Shown here in pieces: positions 10,481 to 22,819 of a stretch of DNA of 64,000 nt. Every line of letters begins with the position of its first letter. Position 1 is the first letter of the stretch. Origin of the DNA: Sorex araneus (lineage: Eukaryota; Chordata; Mammalia; Eulipotyphla; Soricidae); the NCBI RefSeq assembly GCF_027595985.1, contig NC_073303.1, positions 28,217,847 through 28,281,846 of the forward strand, given 5' to 3'. A model generated the notes under the pieces. The model had not been told where the DNA came from. It ran no database searches and was given only the letters and a program-made list of their open reading frames with translations. Both the position numbers and the translations under genes were made by a program.

Positions 10481-11404
10481 TTTGGCTCTTTTCCTCCCAA
10501 ATGTCTGACATCCTACTAATATTCAGTAAGTGAGGAAAGAAAAGAGGAAATTGTAAAAGGCTTATATTATATATATCTTGAACAAAATTGTCCAATTATA
10601 TGTACTGGATTAAATCATACTACACTGGTTTTGATTCTACTTTGGTACCCTCAGATAAGTTCATTGTCACTTATCTGTGCATTAAGTGACAAACATTCAC
10701 TTGATTGCTCAATGGATATAAGAGATTAATCATGAGTAGAAGAAAACCAGTAACCTCCTCCATGAAAAGAGAGAGAGGAAGAGGTAGAGAAAGTGGTGGG
10801 GAATGACAGAATACTCAAAAACTAAGGATTTCATTTGTTTAATTTCAGAGGGAATCAGTTGTCCTCCTCGAAGATTAATTTTTACTAGAGATCTTAGAGA
10901 CAATATTTATTTTACATAATTTTGTAATACTAGCACCATTCTTTTATAAATATTCTCATACCATATAACATGCAGAATAAGCTGTTTTAAAGTAATAATA
11001 TCTTATATATGCTTCCTTAGAAAAATAAGAAAAAATTATCAGGGAATTCTTGGGTAAAAAATAAATGTATTTTTATAAGTTAGTTATGACAGGAGAGGAA
11101 TAATAATAAATATGTCATTAACTCATTAAAAGTAAGAGACAAAACTGTGAGGCAGAATAATTAAATTAGGGTTTCTGGTAAAGGAAGCTAAAACCACTTG
11201 GCGAGGCCTGTGAAATTCTGCCATCCTAGAACACTAACAGGGAAAGACAGACCGGATTCTAGCTGGGGAGGAAGTAGGGGCTGGGGATTTCACCTACAGA
11301 CTGTGCCAAAGTTGAATCCCACAACGTATGAAGTCAATTTCTTCTGCTCCTTGATTTAATAAGGCTCTTTACTTTCCCTTTGTTTTTGACCTTCCTGTTC
11401 CTCA
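10481..11404. other. End of DQ alpha-like intron 1, no repeat recognised
   Basis: AT-rich, with no transposon or gene recognised. The final 200 bases before 11419 look like the flank of the alpha-1 exon. Confidence 0.45.
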
Positions 11405-11418
11405 CACATACTCATCAG

Positions 11419-11668
11419 CTGACTGTGTTGCCTCCTAACATACAAATGTCTACCTGTTTTTATGGTTCATTTATCCAGTACACTCATAACTTTAACGGAG
11501 ATGAGGACTTCAACATGGATCTGGAGCTGGAGAAAACAATCTGGCAGCTGCCTATGGTTAGCCAGCTTAGAAGTTTTGATCCACAATGCACATGAGCAAC
11601 ATGGTTATAGCAAAACTTAACTTGGATGTTCTGATTAAACTCTCCAGTGTTACTGTTGATACCAACAG
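11419..11668 (+). pseudogene. DQ alpha-like exon 2 (alpha-1 domain), broken
   Basis: After a CAG acceptor (11416-11418) the sequence follows a DQ alpha exon 2 for its whole usual length of about 249 bases. The clear match is the frame with QYTH, FNGDEDF, MDLE and SFDPQ (11473-11583). Lesions seen: a Cys codon replaced by TAA near 11434; one inserted base in a T run near 11460; one base deleted after the DPQ codons near 11585, which puts TGA at 11593 in the upper frame. The net length is unchanged. The donor GT is also lost. A non-functional alpha-1 exon. Confidence 0.9.
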
Positions 11669-12038
11669 GAGATGTTCAACTCTTTTCGCTGAATTTATTC
11701 CTTCATACAAGATTTTGCTCTCTCCTTCCTAGGAATATAAATTCCAAGATTTTCTTAGTAATTTCTGAATTTTGTTTCACTCATCTCACAAATCATATCT
11801 TTTTATGTAACTCTACTCCCACATAATAATCCTTGAATCGTTCAAAGTCATAGACCTTCTACCTTAATGAGCACATCTAGAGAGATAGAAGCTCAGGACT
11901 AAAGTATGGAAATAGGGAAATAGGAGCTCTTCCATATTAGCTGGAAAAATGTAGGTGGGAGGACTTCTCCTTGATAGAATATGGAGCATCAGGGAAGATT
12001 TGTTCACAATTCATTCCAAAGATATTTTCTTACTGCAG

Positions 12039-12131
12039 ACTTTTCTGAGGCGACTGTGCTCCCCAAGTCTCAGGTGATGCTGGGTGAGGTCAACACCTTC
12101 ATCTGTCTGTGGACAATATCTTCCTTCTCAT
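12039..12131 (+). pseudogene. DQ alpha-like exon 3 fragment (alpha-2 Ig domain)
   Basis: Following a TGCAG acceptor (12034-12038), about 90 bases match the start of a class II alpha-2 exon, including the stretch encoding NTFICL before the first Ig-domain cysteine (12091-12108). A base is missing right after this, and the reading frame and similarity are lost by about 12131. The rest of the Ig domain and the second cysteine are not recognisable. Confidence 0.8.
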
Positions 12132-12380
12132 CTAGGCCTAACTAAGACCATGGTCTTTTATGCTTCAGGTTTATTTAATCACATTTACAAGATTGAGTTT
12201 CATGCCTAATAACACAAAGCAATCAAAATATTCTGATATCTCAGTGGAAGTTAACAGCTCTGCCTCCCTTGTGTTTCTACCATTGACTACTGCTAGCTAC
12301 TCCCTTACTTCAGGGACAAATGAAAGTCATATCTAGCTCTGCACTTAATCTAGATTTGTTGAAACAGATATAAAGAAATA
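12132..12380. other. Decayed sequence after the DQ alpha-like exon 3
   Basis: I looked for the rest of exon 3 and for a transmembrane exon and could not support either. Confidence 0.4.
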
Positions 12381-12387
12381 AGAAATA

Positions 12388-12490
12388 GAGGCTGAAGAAT
12401 AGAGTACAACAGGTAGGATGCTTGCCCTGTCTGCGATTGAGTTAGTCAGGAGTTAGTCCTGAGCACTACTGCGTGTGGCCCTGAAATAAA
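12388..12490 (+). mobile_element. SINE relic
   Basis: Short, decayed + strand copy ('ggctgaagaatagagtac', 'aacaggtaggatgcttgcc'), internally deleted. Confidence 0.5.
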
Positions 12491-12867
12491 ACAGCCCCCA
12501 TGAAAGTCCAAGGAATAAATCAGTACTCATTTTAATATATGTTTGAAGGGTTATAATAGGGAGGGCTCCAAATGTGAATCAGTAATTGGGCACGTGCCTT
12601 GCCTGTGTAAGACCCTGGGCTTGATAGTTGGCACCATCAACATAGCTGGGTATAATCTCAGAGCAGCACCCGATCTGATCCATGACTTAGCACTGTAATA
12701 ACAGCAGCAACAACGAAGTTACTATGGAGAAAGGAATTTTGAAACTTGAAAGTACCAAACCAAATTTCAAAGTTTGTTTCAAAAAATTTTAATTTGTGAA
12801 TTGTTAAAAGTGATAAGAAAAAATTTCTTCTCCTTTTATCACCATTAATGAGACAAGAATTCTCCAG

Positions 12868-13065
12868 GCAGGAGCTGAAATGTTAGTACAGCTGGTAGGG
12901 CATTTGCCTTACAAGTAGATGACTCAGGTTTGATGCCCTGCATCCCATTTGGTCCCCTGAGCATCTCTAGGAGAAATTTCTGAGTGCAGAGTCAGGAGTA
13001 ACCCCTGAGCATTTCCAGTTGTTATCCCAAAAGCCCAAAACAAAAAACCAAATAAACAAACAAAA
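12868..13065 (+). mobile_element. SOR-type SINE, older
   Basis: Nearly full + strand copy with box-B word 'caggtttgatgcc' and a CAAA-rich tail. Confidence 0.75.
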
Positions 13066-13364
13066 ACAATTCTCTAGGCAGAGTCCCAGACCCATTCCTG
13101 AGTAACTGAAGTATTGAGGTATTGAGGTCCTATTTATTACTCAGGATCCCTTTTTCCCCTCAGGTCAGGATTCCCTGCAAAGAAGAAGGGGAAAGCTGTG
13201 AGCCACTGCAGCTTGGCTCTGCCCAACCACAGTTCCAAGAAACTGAGGCATTAGGGCATTGGATTTGTGTGGCCTTCAGGATTGCCATTTTCCTTCCCAG
13301 GTCAGGACCCCTTGTGAAATGTGTGGCCACTTTCTCATAAGCTGGGGGAGAAGGCAGGTGGAAT

Positions 13365-13672
13365 AGAGAAAGGATCACTAAGTCAATGACGGTTGGAGGG
13401 ATAGTTTCGGATGGGAGATGTGTGCTGAAAGTAGATGAAAGACCAAACATGATAGCCTCTCAGTATCTATATTGCAAACCATAATGCCAAAAAGGAGAGA
13501 GAGAGAGGAGATAGAGAGAGAGAATGGGGGAAATTGTCTGTCATAGAGGCAGGGGAGGAGTGGGATGGGGGGAGGACTGGGGACGTGGAGGGATGGGTGT
13601 TTGTTGTATGACTGAAACTTAAACATGAAAGCTTTGTAACTGTATCTCACAGTGATTAAAAAAAGTGTGGTC
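13365..13672 (+). mobile_element. L1 3' end (+)
   Basis: Matches the 3' UTR of the long L1 at 61.9-62.3 kb: GA-rich run, 'gggatgggtgtttgttgta', 'gtaactgtatctcacagtg', then an A tail. Confidence 0.75.
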
Positions 13673-13834
13673 ACTATGAAGCAAGTCCTTTTATTACCTC
13701 TTCATATTTCACTGAGAGCATACAAAGACATACTAACTCTAATCATGTAGTCACACAACAAAACACAAGAAACATTTTCAGACTGCAAAATTCACACTGG
13801 GAGAGCAGCACAGAAATCCACCATGCTTAGGGAG

Positions 13835-14420
13835 AACAGATGATAGCTCTGAAGATTCAATCAGTCATAACCAGCCATATAATCTCTTTGATAAGGACTT
13901 TTAGAGAGCAAACGTTGAGGAGGTTTAAGGAGCTCAAAGAAACAATGGAACAGATGACTAAAACCACAATAGAATATGAGAGCAGAAATGAAGAAACTAT
14001 TAGCAGAAATGTAGAATTAAGAAGTTTGGCAGGTAAAATAAACCCACTGGAAGTCCTTAGCGGTAGAGTAATAGTAGCTGAGGGTAAAATCAGTGATCTC
14101 CAAGATGAGATGCAGAAAATCTCCAGACAATAGCAGAAGATGGAAAAAAGACCAGAAAGAAAATTCTGATTTATGCTGGGACCATTGGTGGTGGAAACTG
14201 TGCACTGGTGGAGGGATGGGTCATTGTATGACTGAAAGGCAAGCATGAAAGTTTGTCAGACTGTAACTGTACCTTACGGTGATTCACTAATAAAAAAAAA
14301 AGAAGAAAATTCTGATTTTGAGGCAATAGTTAAAGAAATTATTACTGGGACGTTTTCAGACTAAAACTCAGCAAGGAAATATCGGATATGAAGGAAGAAA
14401 TGTATGAGAGGGGCTTATTA
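13835..14420 (+). mobile_element. L1 ORF1 fragment (+) with an L1 3' tail insert
   Basis: A 97-codon frame (13840-14133) has the heptad-rich coiled-coil style of L1 ORF1p, including FKELKETMEQMTK. It resembles the reverse L1 at 19.4 kb. An L1 3' tail (about 14155-14305) interrupts it, after which related sequence continues. Confidence 0.6.
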
Positions 14421-14470
14421 TTATATACATGCATATATGACATATATATGACATTTTAATGAATAAATTT

Positions 14471-14636
14471 ATCTTTTGCTTTTTGGATCACACCTGGCGA
14501 TGCTCACCTGGCACTGCACTCAGAAATTACCCCTGGCAGTGCTCAGGGGGACCATATGGGATGCTGTGGGGATTGAACCCATGTTGTCCACATGCAAGGA
14601 AAATACCCTACCTGCTGTACTATCACTCTGGTCCCC
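14471..14636 (-). mobile_element. SOR-type SINE
   Basis: Reverse copy, moderately diverged. The open frame over it is SINE antisense. Confidence 0.75.
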
Positions 14637-14639
14637 AAT

Positions 14640-15530
14640 ATATGACTTTTAATCCCCAAATAGAAGTTAATCACAAAAATAATTTTCTAGCCAGGTAGAG
14701 AAGTGGAAGTCATTTGGAAGGATATTTGAATAAGATAATGATGGAAGCATCTTAGAAGAAGTAAATACTTTGACCTTATTAAGTATGCACAACAATGGGG
14801 ATGTGTTGTGTGGCCGCTTTTGTGGTCCAGGAATATGTTCACCATATGTGAGGCTTACCCGATCCTGTAGAAAGTGTCCTGGAGTGTGACAGCGGTTGGG
14901 TAGTGGAGGTTCGCTGCCAGGGCTGGGTCTCTTGGGGCAGGAAGGGATCTCACCTGCCCCCCTCTGGGGTGCCCCGAGTAAAAACAGCCTAGAGTGGAGT
15001 CCAGTGAGATGGTTATGGGGGCCTCATTTTATGCTTTCTTCCGGAAGAAGCAGCTGTGAAATAGCAATAAAAGAAAAAAAAATTTTCCTATTTCTCCTTT
15101 CTCATCACTCCCTCCACCCTCTGTTTGTGTCAGTGAAGGGAGTCAGAAACCCAAAGATGCTGTGTGGACACAGGCAAGTGGCTGGACCTTTCTGAGTCTC
15201 AAGAACCTTTTGAGCTGAGAGACTGGGCAGAGCTTGGGAAACACGGGAGAAGTAGCAGGATTTTGAGAATGAGCCGGGAGCCAGAGACCCAGCAGCCAGC
15301 TCTCAGCCCGCCACTCTCCCTGACTACTCTCCCTGACCACTCTCCCTGACCGCTTTGCCTCTGCCTGCTCATCTCTGACACTGGGGCAGAGCGTCTCTGA
15401 GCCCCTTGCCCAGGGCTGACACTCTCCCACCTGCCTCAGCCACCAGCTCTCACACAGCATAAGACACTCCCTACCCATTTTTCATAATTATCGCACCACA
15501 TTTGATGGGGTTCAGACAGTAGGCAACAAA
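14640..15530. other. Unassigned sequence with a small minisatellite
   Basis: Relatively GC-rich sequence that I cannot assign. About four imperfect copies of a 12-13 base unit (CTCTCCCTGAC...) lie at 15311-15352. Open frames on both strands lack splice or homology support. Confidence 0.4.
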
Positions 15531-15534
15531 TCAT

Positions 15535-15801
15535 ACTCTTGGAGAACATGGCAAGCTACCAAGAGTATCCCGCCCGCAAGGCGGAGCCTGGAAAGCTACC
15601 AGTGGCATATTCTATATGCCAAAAGCAATAACAATAAAGGGTCTCATTCCCCTGACCCTGGAAAAGGCTCCAATATGGCAGCATTGGGAAAGACGAGTAA
15701 GAAGAAGCTGCTAAAATCTCAGGGCTGGGACAAAAGGAGAAGTTACTGGCTCCCGCTTGAGTAAATCGATGAACAATGGGATGACAGTGACACAGTAATG
15801 C
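15535..15801 (+). mobile_element. SINE, RTE-tailed subfamily
   Basis: + strand copy lacking most of the tRNA head, with the subfamily body and the tail 'ttactggctcccgcttgag'. Confidence 0.7.
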
Positions 15802-16099
15802 CACTTTGTAGTACAGTCTGATGCCTCCAATCTTCTTTTTCTTGAGGCTTACTTTGATATTTTGGGGGGAGGGCTGATAGATCTGTATGAATTTTAGGAG
15901 TGTTTGATCTATTTATTTGAAAAATGTTTTGGGTATCTTTATAGGGACTGCACTGAATCTGTATAATGCTTTGGCAAATATAGCTATTTTGATTATGTCA
16001 ATCCTCCCAATCCATGAATAGGGTAAGTAGGGTATATATTTTCATTTCTTTGTGCCCTTTCTTATTTTATTTATTTATTTAAAAAAACTTTTATTTATT

Positions 16100-16270
16100 T
16101 ACTTTTTCTTTTTGGGTCACACCCGGCAATGCACAGGGGTGACTCTTGGCTCTGCACTCTGGAATTACCCCTGGCGGTGCTCAGGGGACCGTATGGGATG
16201 CTGGGAATCGAACCTGGGTTGGTTGCGTGCAAGGCAAACTCCCTACCTGCTGTACTATCGCTCCAGCCCC
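16100..16270 (-). mobile_element. SOR-type SINE in old L1
   Basis: Well-preserved reverse copy with T-rich tail. Confidence 0.8.
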
Positions 16271-19109
16271 GCCCTTTTTTATTTTAAGACATGTTTTGTA
16301 GTTTTCTTTGTATAGGTCTTTTGCCTCTTTAGTTTAGATGATTCTTAGATATTTGATTTTCTGAGGCACAATTATGAATGGGATTTTAAAATATGCCTCT
16401 CTGTTTCATGATTTGCATTTATGAAAGATTCATGGTCTCTGTGTGCTAATTTTGTAGCCTATTACTTTACTTACACAAACCTATAGTCACTAGGGGGGCC
16501 TTTTTGTGTAATCTTTAGTGTTTTCTAGATATGCTCTCATGTTATCTGCAAATAATGAGAATGTAAGCTCTTTCTTTCCTATCTGGATGCCTTTAATATA
16601 TTTTTCTTTCATAATTGCTATGGCAAGTTTTTCAAATACTATATTGAATAAAAGTAGTGAAAGTGGGCAAGTTGTCTTGGTCTGATATTAGGAGAAAGAC
16701 TTTTAGTTTTCCACATCCAGTATAATGTCTTCTGTGAGCTTGTGGTAAACTACCTTGACTATATTGAGGGAAGTTCCTTCAATTCCCATTTTATTGAGAG
16801 GTTTTTTTTTTTTATCATGAATGGGTGGTGGATCTTGCCAAATACTTTCTCCACATCTATTGATATGATATGATTTTTTTCTTGTATTGAAAAAGTGCAT
16901 TACATTGATTGATTTGTTGAACCCATTCATGCATCCCAGGGACAAATCCCATTTGGTTGTGGTGAATAAAAATTTTGATGTTATTGGATTTGATTTGCTG
17001 CTAGTATTTTGTTGAGGATATTTACATCTATGTGTGTTAGGAATATAGGTCTGTAATTCTCCTTTTTTGTTCTGTCTGCTTTTGATTTCAAAGGTAATGT
17101 GTACTTCAATGAAATTGTTTTGGAATGTTTCTGTTTCCTTAATTTCCCGAAAGAATCTGAAAGAATCTGAAAAGTGTTGGCAGTAGGTCTTCTTTTAAAG
17201 TTTGAAAGAACTCTTTAGTGGAATCCATCTGAACTTGGGCTTTCATTTTTGGGGAGAATTTTGATTATCATCTTAATTTTCTCAATCGCAATAGGGCTGT
17301 TCAGGTATTCCACATCTTCTTGGTTCAGCCTTGGGAGATGATAAGAGTCCAAAAATTCATCCATTACTTCTAGCTTTCTTATTCAGTGGCATACAGATTT
17401 TTAAAGTAATTCTTGGTGATACTTTGAATTTCTCCGACGTTAGTTGTGATATTCTCTTTTCATTACTAATTTGTTAATTAGGGTTTACTCTCTTTCTAGG
17501 TGAGTCTTGCCATCTATCAAAGAACTAGCTCTTGGTTTTGTTAATCTTCTGCATATTTTTATTCTAATTCATTAATTTTTGCTTTAAATTTAATTATTTC
17601 CTTCACCTGCCTACTTTGGGCTCCTTTTGTTGATTGTTTTCCAGTTTCTTAAGCTGTGCAGTTAGCTTATTTATGTAGACCTTTCTTCCTTCCAGAAAAA
17701 TGCTTGTAAGTTATCCTTAATACCATTTTTGCTGTATCACACAGGTTCTAGTATCTATCCTTATTCCTATTTGTTTCTGTGAATCTTTTAATTTCCTCTC
17801 TGACCCACTGGCTGTTCAGTAATAAGCTGTTTAGTTTTTAGGTTTTTGAGTTATTTATCCATTTATGTTTGTTGTTAACTTCTATTTTTAGAGCTTCATG
17901 TTCTGAGAAAATAATTGATATGATTTATATACTCTTGATTCTATAGAGGTATGTTTTCTGGCTTACCATGTGGTCTATCATGGAGAATGTCAAATGCGGC
18001 TTTTTAGGGATTAAAAATCCTATAAATGTCTACTAAGCCCCTCCCTTCCATTTCTTCCTTCATATCCAACTTTCCTTGCTGAGTTTTAGTCTACTTGACC
18101 TACATATTGTGGTAGAGCGGCACTCCAACTATTAATTGTGTTTCTATCGATGTATTCCTTTTAGTCTATCAGCAGTTGTTTTAAGTATTTCACTGGTCCT
18201 TCCTTAGGTATATGTATGTTTAGGAGTGTGAGCTCTTACACACATATGTATTATTATTACCTTAATCATTAAAAAATGACCCTCTCTGTCTCTTATAGCA
18301 GTTTTAGTCCTCAAGTCAATTTTGTCTGATACTAGTGTGGTCATCCTAGTCTTTTTGTGGGGGTTGTTCTATTGAAATATTGTCTTCTAATCTTTGAGTC
18401 TTTGCCCTTACTGCCCAAGTGTGGTTTTTGTAGGCAGTGGAAGATTGGATTTAATTTTCTAATTCATGTTGTCACTCTGTGTCTTGTAGTTGCTGAATTT
18501 AAGCCATTGACATTGAGTAAGAGTATTATAATGGAGTTTTGCGCAATATTTCTGTAGCAGTTTAATGTACTTGTTAGATGCATCTTGTCTTACAGTAGCC
18601 CCTCTGGTTCTTGTAAAGATGGTTTTGAGCCTATGAAGTTCCTGACCTATTGTTTATCTCTGAGGTTGTGTAATGTTCCTTCAAGTCTGAATGAGAAATT
18701 TTCAGGGTACAGTATTCTTAGTGAGGTGTTACTTTCATTGTTTAATTGAGGCCTGCCCCCCACAATATTCTGTCATTGTCTTTGGCCTAGAAGGCCTCAT
18801 TTGGTAGAACTTTGGTAAATCCTACTGATGCCCCTTTGCATGTAAGTTATTACTTTGATCTAGCTGTTTTTAATATTCTACTTCTATCTATGGTTTTCAT
18901 CATTTTGGTTGAGGTGTGTCTTGGGGTCTTTTTATTTGGATCTCTCTTACCTGGTACCTTTTGGGCTTCCTGGATTTAGATATATGCATTATTCAACTCT
19001 GGAAACCTCTTAGCAATGATATCTTTGTTACTTCTTCATTTGGGTTATCTTCTGACACCCTGATGATTCTTATGTTGTTACTCTTGAATTCATTCCACAG
19101 TTCTCTCTT

Positions 19110-19282
19110 GTTTTTTTTCTTTTTGGGTCACACGCAGTGTTGCACAGGGGTTACCCCTGGCTCTGCACTCAGGAATTAACTCCTGGCAGTGCTTGGGGGA
19201 CCATATGGGATACTGGGAATCAAACCCGGGTTAGCTATGTGCAAGGCAAACGCCCTACCTGCTGTGCTATCGCTCTAGCCCC
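19110..19282 (-). mobile_element. SOR-type SINE in old L1
   Basis: Reverse copy with target duplication around CCACAGTTCTC(TC)TTG on both sides. Confidence 0.8.
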
Positions 19283-19910
19283 ACCACAGTTCTCTTGTAT
19301 CCATTTAGTCTGAATCCTTTTCCCATATCCTCCGTGTTCTGGAGGTTATCTGCATCTCATCTTGTAGCTCACTGATTTTGTCCTCAGCGACTGTGACTGT
19401 TTGCCGAAAGCTTCCAGAGAATTTTTTATTTCATGTATCAAATTCTTTTAGTTCCGCTTGGAGTTTCCTCACTTCTGGTCTCGCAACCTCTTGTGTTTTA
19501 TTGATGGTCTGTTCCATTGTTTCTTTGAGCTCCTTAAACATCCTTTACATTTCCATTTTAAAATCTTTACCTGAAAGGTCTGGATTGCACTCGAATATTC
19601 GGGTGTTCACTATCTTTGTTCACTATGTGTTGGGGTTCTTTGTGCCTTCTCCATTGTGCCTTTTGCACACTGGGCATGAGTCTCTCCAGATTACTGCTGT
19701 GACCTCCACCACCAGGGAGCTCACTGGGTGACCCAGCTCCTTTTGGTGTTCTCTTCATTCCCTGCTGAAGTTATTCAGTGTAATTTATTTTTATTTATCT
19801 TGAATTTTTTGCCCTGGTCCAGGGGATCTTTTTCAGTGTGACATATGCAGGAGGAGTGGAATTTCACGGTAGCATTAGAGGCTGTAGGTGGTGGAGTTCA
19901 CCTACTTTTT

Positions 19911-20061
19911 GTTTTTATGGGTCACACCTGGCAATGCACTCAGGAATCACCCCTGGCGATGCTCAGAGGACCATATGGGAGACTGGGAGGCTGGGAATTG
20001 AACCCTGGTTGGCCGAGTGCAAGGCAAATGCCCTACCCGCTGTACTATTGCTCCAGCCCCA
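19911..20061 (-). mobile_element. SOR-type SINE, 17-bp target duplication
   Basis: Reverse copy flanked by GAGTTCACCTACTTTTT at 19894-19910 and 20062-20078. Confidence 0.85.
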
Positions 20062-20457
20062 GAGTTCACCTACTTTTTCCACCATAGTGTTGGTTGAGTT
20101 TGTGGTCCTGGTTGGTGCCTCCTCTGTGATCCCAGAGTCAGCTATCTGCTTGTTGCAGCTTATTTCCTGCTTCCCTGATTTATTAAATCGGTATTATTAT
20201 TGTTTGTTGTTGTATTGTTGAATTTTAGAAGTGTTTTATGTATTTGATTTTCTTTGAATCACTTAGGTTTCTTTATTTTAGGCCTCAACCCCACTTGTCT
20301 ATTTTTGCTTGTATTTTCTTTGCCAATAGGCTGACTTATTGTAGATTCTTCTGAAGTGAAGTGAGGATCATGGAGACTCTTGCTTATATTTTTCTAAATG
20401 TATTTACACAAACAAAAAAAGATGATGCCTCTACTATTGTATTAAAATACACTAATG

Positions 20458-20630
20458 TGGGGGCTAGAGAGATAGTACAGCAGATAGGCTGCTCATCCTG
20501 CATGAGTCTAACCTGGTTCAATCCTTGGCATCCCATACGGTCACCTAAATAGACTAGGAATGATTCCTGAGTCATAGCCAGGAGTAACCTCGGAGCACAG
20601 CAAGATCTGGCCTAACCCTCTTCCCCTAAC
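20458..20630 (+). mobile_element. Older SOR-type SINE, 14-bp target duplication
   Basis: Diverged + strand copy flanked by AAAATACACTAATG at 20444-20457 and 20631-20644. Confidence 0.8.
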
Positions 20631-20657
20631 AAAATACACTAATGGGCCATGTCTTAA

Positions 20658-20717
20658 AAAACAAACAAACAAACAAACAAACAAACAAGCAAGCAAACAA
20701 ACAAGCAAACAAAAACA
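20658..20717 (+). repeat. (ACAA)n microsatellite
   Basis: About 15 imperfect AAAC/AAGC units. Confidence 0.9.
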
Positions 20718-20914
20718 AGGTCCTATATGTCACTTCTGTTGACTCCTATGTTTATATTTAAGATCATTGATCAAAGATCCTATTTCTTCCTGAATTTTCA
20801 CAATGAAGTAGTCTTCCATCCTGGAGAGAGGCTCCTACTCTATCCCAACTCAGATCAGTGATTATTTTTCTAGTCTTCTATTTACTCAGCACACACACAT
20901 TTGTTTGTTTGCTT

Positions 20915-21060
20915 GGGTTTTTTTTTTTTTTGCTACACCAGGTTGTGTTCAGGGCGTTTTCCTGACTTTGTGCTCAGGGATCAGTACTGGTAGGGCTTGG
21001 GGAACCATTTGGGGTGTTGCATGCACGGTAAACTCCCTGTTTGTTGTACAACTGCCCCCC
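20915..21060 (-). mobile_element. SINE relic
   Basis: Strongly diverged reverse copy ('tgtgctcagggatcagtac') after a T run. Confidence 0.5.
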
Positions 21061-21377
21061 CCACCTTCCCTCCCCAACCCCCAGCCATCTCAGCACACAA
21101 TTATTTCAACTCATTTTTTGATTTTACAGAAAACAGTTACGGCCCTGAGTTTTGTAGCTGGTATATAAACAGTGCAGAGAATTCTAGAAGGATGTAGAGA
21201 GTGCTGAGTGGCTCAAGAAAACACAGCTGGCAGTAGAGCAACCACAACCCAGAGTCTTTTAGCTGAGATTTTAACCACTCAGAAAAAGGAGTCTAAGATG
21301 ACACTTTTGTTACTAGTTGTTAATTTTGTGTGAAAATGTCTTAAAGATAGGGAAATCCCCGAATTTTGAAGCAGTTT

Positions 21378-21586
21378 CTTCTTCTTCTTCTTCTTCTTCT
21401 TCTTCTTCTTCTTCTTTTTTTTTTTTTGTTGGGTTACAGCCAGCGATGCTCAGGGGTTACTCCTGCCACTGAATTTAGGAATTACTCCTGGCAGTGCAGG
21501 AGGACCATATGGGATTCCAGAGACTGAACTCAGGTTGGCTGAGTGCAAGGCAAATGCCGTATCCACTGTTATATCACTCCAGCCCT
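21378..21586 (-). mobile_element. SOR-type SINE with (TTC)n tail
   Basis: Reverse SINE whose tail has become a (CTT)n microsatellite (21378-21414). The flanking duplication is GAAGCA(G/C)TTT (21368-21377 and 21587-21596). Confidence 0.8.
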
Positions 21587-21833
21587 GAAGCACTTTCATC
21601 AGAGTCCAGGACAGAATTGATAAAATTCCTCCCTAAAATAGGCAGGAGGTATTGGATCAGAGACCTCTGTTCATTCTTAGGTACTTTGAAGTAGTAGTGA
21701 AGATGTTCTTGGACCTACCTTCCATGCAGTCACTTCCAGATATGAATTTGATAGTGCTCCATCCCACCATGGTACCATTCTTGTTTTGGAGTTACCCATA
21801 TTCTGATATATCATTGCTCCTGGAAGTCCAGTA

Positions 21834-21965
21834 AGACTGGAGAGAGTACAGGGTTTAAGACGCTTGCCTCATAAGCAGCAGACTCTAGTTTTATCTACAG
21901 CACCACTAGGAGTGATTCCTGGACACACAGAGAGGAGTAAGACCTGAGTACTGCCTATTGTGTTC
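21834..21965 (+). mobile_element. SINE relic
   Basis: Decayed + strand copy ('actggagagagtacaggg', 'ctaggagtgattcctgg'). Confidence 0.5.
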
Positions 21966-22065
21966 CATGTTAGATGCTCTGAAACTGTGTACCCAAAGCA
22001 GCGATAACTTACTGCCCTTGTATGCCACTTCTAGTTGGAAATTTCTTATTGCCTCTTCTTTTGAT

Positions 22066-22243
22066 ATTTTGGAGAGGAGATGCCCAGGGTCATGCCTGGC
22101 TCTGTGCTCTGAGGTCACATTTAGTGGTGCTGCATGGGGATTCAGGGGATGACTTTTACGCATTGCAAGGGATTCAAACCAGGGTTGTGTCTGTAGGTGA
22201 ATGCAAGGAAGATCCTTAACCTCCACAGTATCTCTCTGACCCC
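22066..22243 (-). mobile_element. SINE relic
   Basis: Decayed reverse copy ending in 'cagtatctctctgacccc'. Confidence 0.5.
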
Positions 22244-22819
22244 TTCATTTTTTTCTTTGCTTATAAATTAATTATGTTCTTTCAGATCCTGTACTATATT
22301 TTTTGTCTCTGTCTTTAAAATTTTTATTTATTAAAAAATTTATTTTCCTGTGTACTGTTGTTTATTTTTTGACATAAACTTGAAAGAGAGGAAGAAGAAA
22401 TAAAGAGGGAAAGAAGGAAGAAAGAGAGAGGAAAAAGGTAAATTTTTTTGAATATTGCAGGGTTTGGTACACTGTAAGATATAACAAATATCAAACAGCA
22501 GCAATCAATTCACATGTAAATCACATTTCAAATTGAAAATAAAGCTTGTTATCTAAAGTACTATCTACTATCTATTATAAAATCTTTTTTAGGATCCTGG
22601 TGTCTGATTGAGTAAAGTTCTGTCTCTATTTGGAATCATCAGTCTCTACCATCAAAGCCTTTCTCCTGTTTTATTTCTTCTTCCCTTACATTCTATCTGA
22701 ATATACATTATTTCCCTTTCATCACTCAAATTTATTTATTTATTTGAGTATCACAATTAATTTTGTTAGCATAACATTCGGTATATATCAATCTTATGTT
22801 CGACATTTATGGAGTACAT
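22244..22819. other. AT-rich intergenic sequence
   Basis: No gene seen. A GA-rich run lies at 22383-22436. Confidence 0.4.

Larger units (their letters stand above)
2197..12131 (+). pseudogene. MHC class II DQ alpha-like pseudogene (overall span)
   Basis: Three pieces in order match a DQ alpha gene: leader plus exon 1 (signal peptide), exon 2 (alpha-1 domain) and the first third of exon 3 (alpha-2 domain). An intact gene of this kind encodes the alpha chain that pairs with DQ beta and presents peptides to CD4 T cells. This copy cannot do so. The start region is split by a SINE, the splice donors after exons 1 and 2 are lost, exon 2 has a stop and two frameshifts, and exon 3 loses homology after about 90 bases. 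No transmembrane exon was recognised downstream. Intron 1 has grown to about 8.9 kb by RTE, LTR, L1 and SINE insertions. The assignment to DQA rather than DRA or DPA rests on exon 1 and exon 2 wording and should be checked by phylogeny. Confidence 0.85.
15830..20180 (-). mobile_element. Old, long L1 (-) with three SINEs inside
   Basis: Typical antisense L1 text runs from the end of ORF2 (about 15.9 kb) through the RT region (16.4-17.4 kb) and endonuclease (17.9-18.5 kb) to ORF1 (18.6-19.6 kb) and 5' sequence. All frames are destroyed by many stops. SINEs at 16100-16270, 19110-19282 and 19911-20061 inserted later. The right edge is approximate. Confidence 0.75.

Noticed and set aside
15143-15478. 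Open frames on both strands around 15.2-15.5 kb
   Set aside because: They overlap a short minisatellite and have no recognisable domain or splice signals.
20658-20717. A CRISPR-like array
   Set aside because: It is a plain (ACAA)n microsatellite without spacers. No CRISPR array is expected or seen in this vertebrate DNA.
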